From assembly GCF_964355755.1 (NCBI RefSeq), contig NC_092677.1, positions 26,134,101-26,198,100 of the forward strand: 64,000 nucleotides of DNA, given 5' to 3'. Positions 10,930-21,189 of this stretch are shown one piece after another. Position numbers and translations under genes: made by a program. Below the pieces are notes generated by a model. That model was not told the origin of the DNA. It ran no database searches and was given only the letters and a program-made list of their open reading frames with translations. How positions within the stretch are numbered: position 1 is the stretch's first letter; each line of letters opens with the position of its first letter. This DNA is from Antedon mediterranea (lineage: Eukaryota > Echinodermata > Crinoidea > Comatulida > Antedonidae).

Positions 10930-13900
10930 ATGGCTGACAAAATGGATGATCTAGCTTCTGAAATGAAATTAATTGGAATAAACAAAGGAACTGGTGACGA
11001 CTTAAAATATGAGCGCCTAGACTCATTTAAATTTGACGATAATAATATTGGAAGCGGAGCCTTTGGAAAAGTGTTTAAAGCCCACCATCCTACCTACAAT
11101 GATGTTGCTATCAAAATGTTAAAGAGTAGGTATGTGAACATTAAAAAATAAAATTAAACGTTAAAAACTAATCAGATTATCATTAGCACTATCTAAGGAC
11201 AAATGCGAATTTGTATGGAATGTCGACGCACATAAGAAATTACCAATAAATATATGGAGAAGTGACCTTTTGGGTTCCCTTTCTATAAGTCTTAGTAAAT
11301 CTTTTTGGAAATGTCATTTTGTACATCTTCCAACGTTTAAAGTTTTTTTCTTACAGAGATGAAGCTGAAAGAGAAGCCACACAAATGAAAAAACTCCAGC
11401 TTTATTCATGTCAAATTATTCATGTGTTATGTTTGGTCACTGATAACGACAAATTTGGAATTGTCATGGAATGGATGACACTTGGAAGTTTAAGATCTTT
11501 TCAACAAAGAGTAAAACACATCCCATGGGCTCTTAGAATGAGAATGTTGAAAGATATCGCAGAGGGAATGTACTTCCTTCATCATCAAAAACCTCCAATT
11601 GTTCACGGAGATTTAAAAGCTGAAAATATCTTTGTCAATGAGAAGTTAGTTGTAAAGGTATTGCTTTAGTTATTTTTCATTTATCTTTGCTTTATCTGTA
11701 GGCCTTCTACCCCCACACTGATTTTTAAATTAGTGACTTTTAGGTGTTAGTGAACACGTGAATGAAGTCCATGTCCAAATGGGTTGTACTCAACTGTTAC
11801 ATATAAAGTGATAACATAAATTACTGACATTACAAATAAATACATTTATAAAAGATTTTCCATGATCGCCCAAAAAACTTATTAGCTTATTTCCATTGGT
11901 ATTCTTTTATAATCTAAAATATAAACGTTACAAAGTATTGCATTAAACATAAATATAACAACAAGAATAATATATATATATAAAACAAGTTAATTAAAAA
12001 GACTACAATTTACTTATAGTTATTTGGATGAACAGAAATGTGATTTTACATTTTTCTTAAAATTACTTTTCAATTTGCTGAATGGATTGAGGTAGGTTAT
12101 TCCATGCCTTTTTGCTTTGTATATGTGTTTTGATATATTTTCAATGGATAATAATTTTTAGTATATTACTGAAAGTGCCTATAATTTTTACAATACATAT
12201 TTTAGATTGGTGATTTAGGACTTTCAAGAAGTATGGCTTCAGTAATGGACGTACCAGATAAAGCTGGTACACCAACTCACATGCCTCCTGAATACTTTAC
12301 AACTTTCTCTACCCGAAATGTTAAATGGGACGTTTATAGTTTCGCAATTTTGCAGTATGAAATTGGAAGTGGAGAAGAAGTGTACAAAGGTAGGTAGACT
12401 GTGAATTAGTATATAATTCAAGAGAAATCTATTTACACCCAAAAGCAAACAAGATTAGGAAAAACAAATGTAAAAATAAATTTGAATTACAAGTGCAATG
12501 TTCAAATGATTGGATAAATGCAGAATCAAATGAATATTATTTGGTACAGTTATTATAGTTGACAATTAATTACTTTCTTACTGTATTGGGTCTATACAAT
12601 GAATAAGGTCTGCAGCCTAGTGCTTACACCGTGAGAAGCTTATTATACAACTACATACTAATTAATAATAAAGAAATCAATTCATATCATAAAACTGGAC
12701 TCAGCTCATGTGTTACTTTGATATTTCCTCTATTAAATACTCAGCAAGAGTTCAACTGAACTTGTAAATTGTTAATTTAAATACTTTATTATGTAACGTT
12801 TGTCTTTTAGATGTTGATAAAGGCCGACTAGAAAAAAATATTGTGAAAGGAATACGTCTTCCAATTGAAGATCTGCCCAAAGACACGCCATCTGTTGTCA
12901 AGGAGTTGATAGAAGAGTGCTGGAAACATGAGCCTGATAAAAGACCAGACTTTGAAAGTTAGTTTTTGGTTATTCTATTTTCTACTTCTATGCATGAACC
13001 CCAACATGAACAGGAAAACTCTGATAGAGATGCAACTGCTATTAACAAGCAGATTTAAATATCTACAAAACTTTGCATTGAAAACAAAGGCTTCTTCTAT
13101 CTATTGTTTTTAGTTTAATTTCATTTCATTTTTAGATATAAAAACAAGAATTCAACAGGTATATAGCAATGTTTTTTGGAAGTTGATACATGAAGCCTAC
13201 AGAATTTGTCAAGAACAGTTATCACAGGTAGGCCAAGATATCATGTAATTTTTGGATGAAATGGGCGTACTTGCTTACAGTTAGTGATGAGTAATCACTT
13301 TACCGAATTTAGAGATCTTTAATGTACTTGTTACCTTTTTATTTCTTTTGCTCTATAGGAACAAATTGATATTAGACCAAAAAATAAAAAACCTGTTACA
13401 GATACAGATGAGCAAGATTCTCAAGGGCCACATAGTATTCGTGGTTCAGAAACTCACGGATCAGCAGAAACAAAGCCATCTACTACCCCCACAGTTAAAA
13501 GTAAGTAAAAACATAGTACCTGCTGTGCTTATAGTTGTTAAGGGAGATTACAATCTTCCATCTCCAACAAACGTGATATGTACTGTAGGTACCTTTATGA
13601 TAAACTTAGTTGCCAAATACATTACATTTTTGATTGTCTCATATCCTTTTAATCTATTTATAGATGGCACCCGACCAATTGATGTTGATGTTATATTTTG
13701 TATCAAGAGAAAGCTTAAACCAGAAAATTTTACAGATTTTGGAAATGTACTTGGATTATCAGATGACATTAGTACAATTAAGTATGACTATGACAGGTAT
13801 GGCTTTCAAGAACAGGTTTACCAACTCATCTCAAAATGGAAGCAAAAATTTGGAGCCCCAACAGTTAATGATATCGCCAAATGTTTGTCCAAAATTGACA

Positions 13901-13944
13901 GAGTTGATATTATACATGAATTAAATAAACTACCTATAGTATAA
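10930..13944 (+). CDS. RIP-type kinase with death domain, short linker (paralogue B)
   Basis: Seven exons: 10930-11129, 11357-11657, 12206-12389, 12811-12957, 13136-13227, 13359-13500, 13664-13944. They join in frame to 448 residues. It has the same exon phases and domain order as paralogue A. The kinase shows GSGAFGKV, VAIK, the same HGDLKAEN catalytic loop, DLG, and PPEY activation-segment end. The linker exon encodes only about 47 residues against about 258 in A, and a C-terminal death domain ends the protein. Exon 2 (catalytic loop) is nearly identical to that of A over long stretches, whereas the linker exons share little. A tandem duplication followed by linker divergence explains this. 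The common departures (HGD, DLG) were therefore present before the duplication. Likely a death-receptor or innate-immune signalling kinase. Precise orthology is unknown. Confidence 0.85.
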
Positions 13945-14930
13945 TATACCTAGAGACCCATGTCTACTTTTTTTTTAAAATGTGTCAGTTTTTGTTGAAA
14001 GTACTTAAATACACAGATTGTAATCAATATCATCCTCTGTTTATCATATGCATGATGTTTATGTAGAGCATCCTGTATATATGTTTGTCTTGTGAATGGG
14101 ATTGCCACCTTTGAGAAGGATAGTGAATGAATTCATTTGTGGTTATCCTTGGCAATTTGCCTAAAATGAGACTAATAAAAAATCAAAATTTTGATTTTTT
14201 ATTCTCATTTTAGGCAAATTGCCAAGGATAACCACAAAAAAAAATCCATTATTTGTAATAAGACTGAAAATAAGAAACAATACAAGTTGTCTTATTGGCA
14301 ATTTACGAAGGTATATCTTTTATGTCAAAAACTGCGTACTACCCACTTTTTGTTTAATTTTGAAAGAATAATATGCCAATTAATACTGTTAAGAAAATAC
14401 TGTAGATAAACATTTTTTTCAATGTATTTAATTCTTCTACATTTGGCAATCTAAAAATAGCAATGATAACAACTAATTACTCATTATAATTATATTACCG
14501 TAATTATAATTATTATAAGTTGATAATTTTATATGACAATAAATTACACTCGTTTCCATAAGTGTATATACTATCTAAAATATTTAGTGTTTTATTGTTG
14601 TAAGTGCTTAAATTGTAAAGAAAAAGTAAGTCATGTTTTCATATTTTTTTTTTTTTAAACAATATTTGGTCAGTGCCCTTATTAATTGTTATTTACTGGA
14701 CGGTATCATATTTTATATTATTTGTTCTTGGATTGTGCTAATTTTTTATATTTGCAAAAATAAATTATAAAATATAATGAAAATTTAGTTCATCAATTTA
14801 CTTTGAATGTGACATGTTGTATACAGTATTTAAAAGCTGAGTTAATTAACCACAATAGCGCCCTTATCGTGGTTTTGTGCACCAATCACAGCTGCTCTGC
14901 AGGCAGGTGGTGTGTATGTGTATTATACGG
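13945..14930. other. AT-rich 3' flank of kinase B up to the transposon
   Basis: Contains a near-perfect 100-bp palindrome (14138-14237) listed separately, then about 700 bp of AT-rich DNA with no coding signal, ending at the CCGG that flanks the Ginger element. Confidence 0.6.
14138..14237. repeat. Near-perfect 100-bp palindrome
   Basis: Left arm 14138-14188 (TGTGGTTATCCTTGGCAATT and onward) is the reverse complement of 14189-14237 with only a 3-bp indel and no spacer. It can extrude as a cruciform or fold as a long hairpin. It may be a minimal foldback MITE. No target duplication was recognised. Confidence 0.9.
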
Positions 14931-14934
14931 CCGG
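14931..14934. other. Target-site duplication CCGG, left
   Basis: CCGG immediately precedes the TGTAAGATT terminus of the Ginger element. The same four bases follow its other end at 30747-30750. Published Ginger1 elements are flanked by CCGG or CCGT duplications. The flanking TACGG/CGGCCGTAC is itself palindromic, so the match is short and not by itself decisive. Confidence 0.75.
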
Positions 14935-15004
14935 TGTAAGATTGAAATGTGTCCATCATTCAAAAGTGTCCGGGTGGACACTTTTCAGCATTGGATAGTG
15001 TCCA
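14935..15004 (+). repeat. Ginger1 terminal inverted repeat, left
   Basis: About 70 bp starting TGTAAGATTGAAATGTGTCC and running through TTTTCAGCATTGGATAGTGTCC. It aligns with the reverse complement of 30677-30746 with a single 1-bp gap and scattered substitutions. Confidence 0.85.
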
Positions 15005-15214
15005 ATTGCATGTTTCAACGGGTTCGCGGGCGTTTTCCAACAATTTAATGCTGTCCGGCGCGTTTAATAATGTCTGACCCTTGGATTGAATACCGTCCGT
15101 GGTTGAGATTTGAGATTCAGGTTTTGATCGTGATTGCGCATGCACTTGTCTTTTTTTAACGACCACTATTTGTTAATAATGCCAAACTAGTTTTTATTTT
15201 TCAAAGATAACTTG

Positions 15215-18200
15215 GCTTAAAACACCTCCAATTAGCGACCATTATATTATTTGGTATGAATAAAGACAAGAAGAATAAATAACAATATAATAATAATCAT
15301 GTAATAAAAACAAGTAATTATACTGGTCCTCTTCCAATTAAAGAACACTTTAGTTTAGACACTTCCAATTAGCGACCATTTTTATTGTTTTGTATGAGTA
15401 AAGACAAGAGTAATAATAGTTTTTAATCATGTGACAAAAAACAAGTAATTGTACTGGTCCTCTTCCAATTAAAGATCACTTAAAAATAAACACTTCCAAT
15501 TAGCGACCGTTTTATTATTTTGTATGAGTAAAGACAAGAATAATAAATAGTTTATAATCATGTGATAAAAAACAAGTAATTGTACTGGTCCTCTTCCAAT
15601 TAAAGATCACTTAAATTTAAACACTTCCAATTAGCGACCGTTATTATTGTTTTGTATGAATAGAAACAAGAAGAATAAATAGATTTTAATCATGTGATAA
15701 AAAACAAGTAATTGTACTGGTCCTCTTCCAATTAAAGATCACTTTAATTTAAACACTTCCAATTAGCGACCGTTATATTATTTTGTATGAATAAAGGCAA
15801 GAATAATAAATAGATTTTAATCATATGACAAAAAAACAAGTAATTGTACTGGTCCTCTTTCAATTAAAGATCACTTTACTTTAAGACACTTCCATTTAGC
15901 GACCGTTATATTGTTTTGTATGAATAAAGGCAAGAATAATAAATAGATTTTAATCATATGACAAAAAAACAAGTAATTGTACTGGTCCTCTTTCAATTAA
16001 AGATCACTTTACTTTAAGACACTTCCAATTAGCGACCGTTATATTGTTTTGTATGAGTACAGACAAGAAGAATAAATAGATTTTAATCATGTGATAAAAA
16101 ACAAATAATTGTACTGGTCCTCTTCCAATTAAAGGTCACTTTACTGTAAGACACTTCCAATTAGCGACCGTTATATTATTTTGTATGAGTACAGACAAGA
16201 AGAATAAATAGATTTTAATCATGTGATAAAAAACAAGTAATTGTACTGGTCCTCTTCCAATGAAAGATCACTTTACTTTAAGACACTTCCAATTAGCGAC
16301 CGTTATATTATTTTTTATGAATAAAAACATGAAGCATAAATAGTTTATAATCATGTGATATAAAATAAGTAATTGTACTGGTCTTCTTCCAATTAAAGAT
16401 CACTTTACTTTAAGACACTTCCAATTAGCGACCGTTATATTATTTTGTATGAGTACAGACAATTAGAAGAATAAATAGATTTTAATCATGTAATAAAAAA
16501 CAAGTAATTGTACTGGTCCTCTTCCAATGAAAGATCACTTTACTTTAAAACACTTCCAATTAGCGACCGTTATATTATTTTGTATGAGTACAGACAAGAA
16601 GAATAAATAGATTTTAATCATGTAATAAAAAACAAGTAATTGTACTGGTCCTCTTCCAATGAAAGATCACTTTACTTTAAAACACTTCCATTTAGCGACC
16701 GTTATATTATTTTGTATGAGTACAGACAAGAAGAATAAATAGATTTTAATCATGTGATAAAAAAACAAGTAATTGTACTGGTCCTCTTCCAATTAAAGAT
16801 CACTTTACTTTAAGACACTTCCAATTAGCGACCGTTATATTATTTTGTATGAGTACAGACAAGAATAATAAATAGATTTTAATCATGTGATAAAAAATAA
16901 GTAATTGTACTGGTCCTCTTCCAATTAAAGGTCACTTTACTTCAAGAAACTTCCATTTAGCGACCGTTATATTATTTTGTATGAATAAAGACAAGAATAA
17001 TAAATAGTTTATAATCATGTGATATAAAATAAGTAATTGTACGGGTACTCTTCCAATTAAAGGTCACTTTACTGTAAGACACTTCCAATTAGCGACCGTT
17101 ATATTATTTTGTATGAGTACAGACAAGAAGAATAAATAGATTTTAATCATGTGATAAAAAACAAGTAATTGTACTGGTCCTCTTCCAATGAAAGATCACT
17201 TTACTTTAAGACACTTCCAATTAGCGACCGTTATATTATTTTTTATGAATAAAAACAAGAAGCATAAATAGTTTATAATCATGTGATATAAAATAAGTAA
17301 TTGTACTGGTCCTCTTCCAATTAAAGGTCACTTTACTGTAAGACACCTCCAATTAGCGACCGTTATATTATTTTGTATGAGTACAGACAATTAGAAGAAT
17401 AAATAGATTTTAATCATGTGATAAAAAACAAGTAATTGTACTGGTCCTCTTCCAATGAAAGATCACTTTACTTTAAGACACTTCCATTTAGCGACCGTTA
17501 TATTATTTTGTATGAGTACAGACAAGAAGAATAAATAGATTTTAATCATGTGATAAAAAACAAGTAATTGTACTGGTCCTCTTCCAATTAAAGGTCACTT
17601 TACTGTAAGACACTTCCAATTAGCGACCGTTATATTATTTTGTATGAGTACAGACAAGAAGAATAAATAGATTTTAATCATGTGATAAAAAACAAGTAAT
17701 TGTACTGGTCCTCTTCCAATTAAAGATCACTTTACTTTAAGACACTTCCAATTAGCGACCGTTATATTATTTTGTATGAGTACAGACAAGAAGAATAAAT
17801 AGATTTTAATCATGTGATATAAAATAAGTAATTGTACTGGTCCTCTTCCAATTAAAGGTCACTTTACTGTAAGACACTTCCATTTAGCGACCGTTATATT
17901 ATTTTGTATGAGTACAGACAAGAAGAATAAATAGATTTTATTCATGTGATAAAAAACAAGTAATTGTACTGGTCCTCTTCCAATGAAAGATCACTTTACT
18001 TTAAAACACTTCCAATTAGCGACCGTTATATTATTTTTTATGAATAAAAACAAGAAGCATAAATAGTTTATAATCATGTGATATAAAATAAGTAATTGTA
18101 CTGGTCCTCTTCCAATTAAAGGTCACTTTACTGTAAGACACCTCCAATTAGCGACCGTTATATTATTTTGTATGAGTACAGACAATTAGAAGAATAAATA

Positions 18201-18755
18201 GATTTTAATCATGTGATAAAAAACAAGTAATTGTACTGGTCCTCTTCCAATGAAAGATCACTTTACTTTAAGACACTTCCATTTAGCGACCGTTATATTA
18301 TTTTGTATGAGTACAGACAAGAAGAATAAATAGATTTTAATCATGTGATAAAAAACAAGTAATTGTACTGGTCCTCTTCCAATTAAAGATCACTTTACTT
18401 TAAGACACTTCCAATTAGCGACCGTTATATTATTTTGTATGAGTACAGACAAGAAGAATAAATAGATTTTAATCATGTGATAAAAAATAAGTAATTGTAC
18501 TGGTCCTTTTCCAATTAAAGGTCACTTTACTTTAAGACACTTCCATTTAGCGACCGTTATATTATTTTGTATGAATAAAGACAAGAAGAATAAATACTAG
18601 TTAAGACAAGAAGAATAAATAGTTTATAATCATGTGATAAAAAACAAGTAATTGTACGGGTCCTCTTCCAATTATAGATCACTTTAGTTTAAACACTTCC
18701 AATTAGCGACCGTTATATTATTTTGTACGAGTAAAGACAAGAAGAATAAATAGTT
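15215..18755. repeat. 132-bp satellite array, about 27 copies
   Basis: The unit is about 132 bp and contains CACTTCCAATTAGCGACCGT, TATTATTTTGTATGAGTACA, AATCATGTGATAAAAAACAA and TACTGGTCCTCTTCCAATTA. I count about 27 occurrences of TTAGCGACC. Variants recur as blocks: the CACCTCC/AATTAGAAG version at 17344-17395 is repeated 795 bp later at 18139-18190, preceded in both by the TTTTTTATGAATAAAAACAAG version. That implies higher-order units of six. The array begins about 210 bp inside the left transposon end. No coding or CRISPR features. Confidence 0.95.
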
Positions 18756-19490
18756 TACTTGTTTAATCCCCAATCAATTAAAAGTTGCACCTTTTTATAA
18801 TCAACACGATATAGCTGATCTCTTGAAAAAACATAATCAGTTTTACTGAAGTATTATGTTAATTGGTACATTGATCGTCACATCGAGAATATGGTAGGGG
18901 TGTCACACTATGTGCGTCTAGGGTGAATGCAAAGATAATGACATCGATATAGCGCCACATCAACACGTTTTTATGCACCTTTGGTGTAAGTATTTATTTT
19001 AGTATTTTGTCCTTAAATCAGAATTTATATTCAAAGAAAAAATGACTTGTTATGTAAAAAAACAACAATTCGGTATCTGGAATCTTAAAATTAATGTATC
19101 TATAAAAATAATTAATATGGGATAGGCCTGAGACCTCATACATTTGTTAATAGGGCTACTTTATTGAACCTTCATTTTATCGGATGTTATAAGAACGCTT
19201 GCTTCAACCGATTCTTTTTTTGAACAGCATTTTGTTTAAAGGCGATTGTGTTATTTTCAATGTTTAATAAACTTCTGGAATTTCAGAGAAACCCATTTTA
19301 ATAAACAAAAGCTTCTTATAAAATGTGCTTACTGGATAATGTTTCATACATGTTTGGCTGGTTCAAATTTACTTTACTTTTGCTTTTCCGCTACTCCCCT
19401 GTTATACTATATATTTGTTGTTATGTAGAAAGATTGAAAATAAATTCATTCATTCATTCTTCTTTTATTTCGGAAAAAAAAAATTCTCCA
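18756..19490. other. Unassigned transposon interior
   Basis: AT-rich DNA between the satellite array and the palindrome. No coding frame with protein-like composition and no recognised repeat was found. Confidence 0.5.
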
Positions 19491-19499
19491 TAGTTCAGT

Positions 19500-19605
19500 A
19501 ACAACAAGTGTACATTATTGTAAATATAACAAATACATATACATATATATATATATATATAATATATATGTATTTGTTATATTTACAATAATGTACACTT
19601 GTTAC
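19500..19605. repeat. Palindrome with (TA)n centre
   Basis: The left arm AACAAGTGTACATTATTGTA...AACAAATACATATA is the exact reverse complement of the right arm ending TAATGTACACTTGTT. The arms are about 42 bp and flank a TA-dinucleotide run. A second (TA)n run follows at 19613-19634. Confidence 0.9.
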
Positions 19606-19639
19606 TGTCTGTATATATATATATATATATATATGTATT

Positions 19640-20150
19640 GTGTTCCAACCGTACCACGCCGAGAATGTTAAAGGGTCGTTATCCGGTCGAGTTAAAGAAC
19701 AATACCATGAAAGCCCCAGTGGTCTAATGGTTAGGGCAACTGCATATCAAGCCGACGGTCCGAGTTCGAGCCTCGGTTGGGGCGACTTTTTCTCATTCTC
19801 TCAGATTTCCTCATCTTTATCGTTTCAAAAATTAATTAAATCATTTTCAGTGTATCACCGGGCGGTTTGGAATTTATTTCTATGCCTGTTGTGTTTACAA
19901 CTGAGGACTAGTGCTGTTCCGCCGTACCACGCCGAGAATGTTAAAGAGTCGCTATCCAATCGAGTTCGAACCGTGAAAGCCCCAGTGGTCTAACGGTTAG
20001 GACATCTGCATATCAAGCAGGCGGTCCGAGTTCGAGTCTCGGTTGGGGCGACTTTAACTCATTCTCACAGATTTCCTCATCTTTATCGTTTCAAATTAAT
20101 TAATTAAATTTCAGTATATTACCGGGCGGTTTAGAATTAATGTTCTATGC
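19640..20150 (+). repeat. tRNA-bearing repeat, two tandem copies
   Basis: Two copies of a unit: a leader (GTACCACGCCGAGAATGTTAAAG, GCTATCCAATCGAGTTCGAA), a 72-nt tRNA-like domain (19713-19784 and 19979-20050) and a trailer (CACAGATTTCCTCATCTTTA, then ACCGGGCGGTTTAGAATTAA). The leader itself contains GAGTTCGAA, like a second B box. Further copies lie at 46155-46390 (minus) and 55150-55420 (plus), and a tRNA-less trailer lies at 54955-55050. It is best read as a dispersed element that carries a tRNA domain. Confidence 0.8.
19979..20050 (+). tRNA. tRNA-Asp(AUC)-like domain inside a repeat
   Basis: A full cloverleaf can be drawn: acceptor GCCCCAG with TTGGGGC, D stem GTCT/GGAC, anticodon stem TCTGC/GCAGG around loop ATATCAA, T stem CCGAG/CTCGG around TTCGAGT. 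The anticodon would be AUC (Asp, codon GAU), which animal nuclear tRNA-Asp genes do not normally use (GUC). The sibling at 19713-19784 has a damaged anticodon stem. Since all copies sit in one repeat family, it is probably a SINE-like head and not a working tRNA gene. Confidence 0.5.
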
Positions 20151-20159
20151 TACATAGTC

Positions 20160-21189
20160 ACGTGGTTAGAACAATAGTTTCATATATCTACTATGTAGAT
20201 TGGATGAAGGAAAAGCAAATTCATGAATACATTACAAATAAATGTATGAATTGTGAATTACAAAAATATTAAATGTTGTTGTCTTGTCAGAATGAGTTGT
20301 AAATATGAACGAGTTTTGTAAACATAAATTATATATCATTGATCATTACTTATATTAACAGGATAAAATAATAATAGTGTAATAATAATGAACAATAGTT
20401 ACAGAAAAATATTTATTTATTTATTTATTTATTGCTATTAAAACTTGTTTCAGTAAGTGTGTTTGTATTTATTTTACTTTGTTATTGATCATCATTGGTC
20501 TGGCTACCAATACATTGGAAGCACGCAAGCCTCGCTACCACGTCAAGGTTGATGATCATAGCGAGGGTAGGTTGCACGTTTGTATGTGCCCCTTTGACCA
20601 AAGAAAACATATTATAGAAGAAAATTGCATAACATTATGAAACAGAATCATATGAGTTGTAAATATGAAAAAGTTTTTTAAACATAAAAATACAATAAAA
20701 ATAAACACTAGTTACAATCTAATTCACGTACTTTTACCTTACCGGACCTTTAGTCGCGTTATTCTTTTATACAATCTGCTTTTTAATTAATTTTTTAATC
20801 CTTGTAGCGATCAAAGCAGGGCGCATGACACATCATTGCATGTTTACACTGGACACACTGTATTTGATCTGTTGTTACCTTCCATTAGACCCCTTGAGCC
20901 TTTGACGTACTTATGCTCAGATATTCGTCTTCCGTTGATTCAATGAAAGATGGTGACGCTTTAATTAGCCGCTGTGGTGAATCTATGTTCTTCTTTCTGG
21001 TCCGACAAATACAATTGGTATTTCTTCGTCGATGAGTTTCAGACAAAGCCGACAATCTCCTCTTGACGGAAGCACCTGTAAAAAATCAAAGCATTAACGA
21101 AACTTACCTCTATAAGGTAAACAAATACCCTTTTCACCATTTAATGCTTCTGTGTATGTTGAGATTACCGGTCATAGGTAGGCCTACAG
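20160..21189. other. 3' flank of the transposase inside Ginger
   Basis: AT-rich non-coding DNA downstream of the transposase stop codon (minus strand). Around 20490-20570 there is a locally GC-richer segment with an imperfect inverted match (TGATCATCATTGG / GTTGATGATCATAG). No gene is recognised. Confidence 0.4.

Noticed and set aside
13348-13944. 198-residue frame at the end of kinase B as a single exon
   Set aside because: It reads through a clear GT-AG intron (13501-13663). The spliced frame matches paralogue A.
15215-18755. CRISPR-like array
   Set aside because: The repeats are 132 bp head-to-tail with no unique spacers, in an animal genome. It is a satellite.
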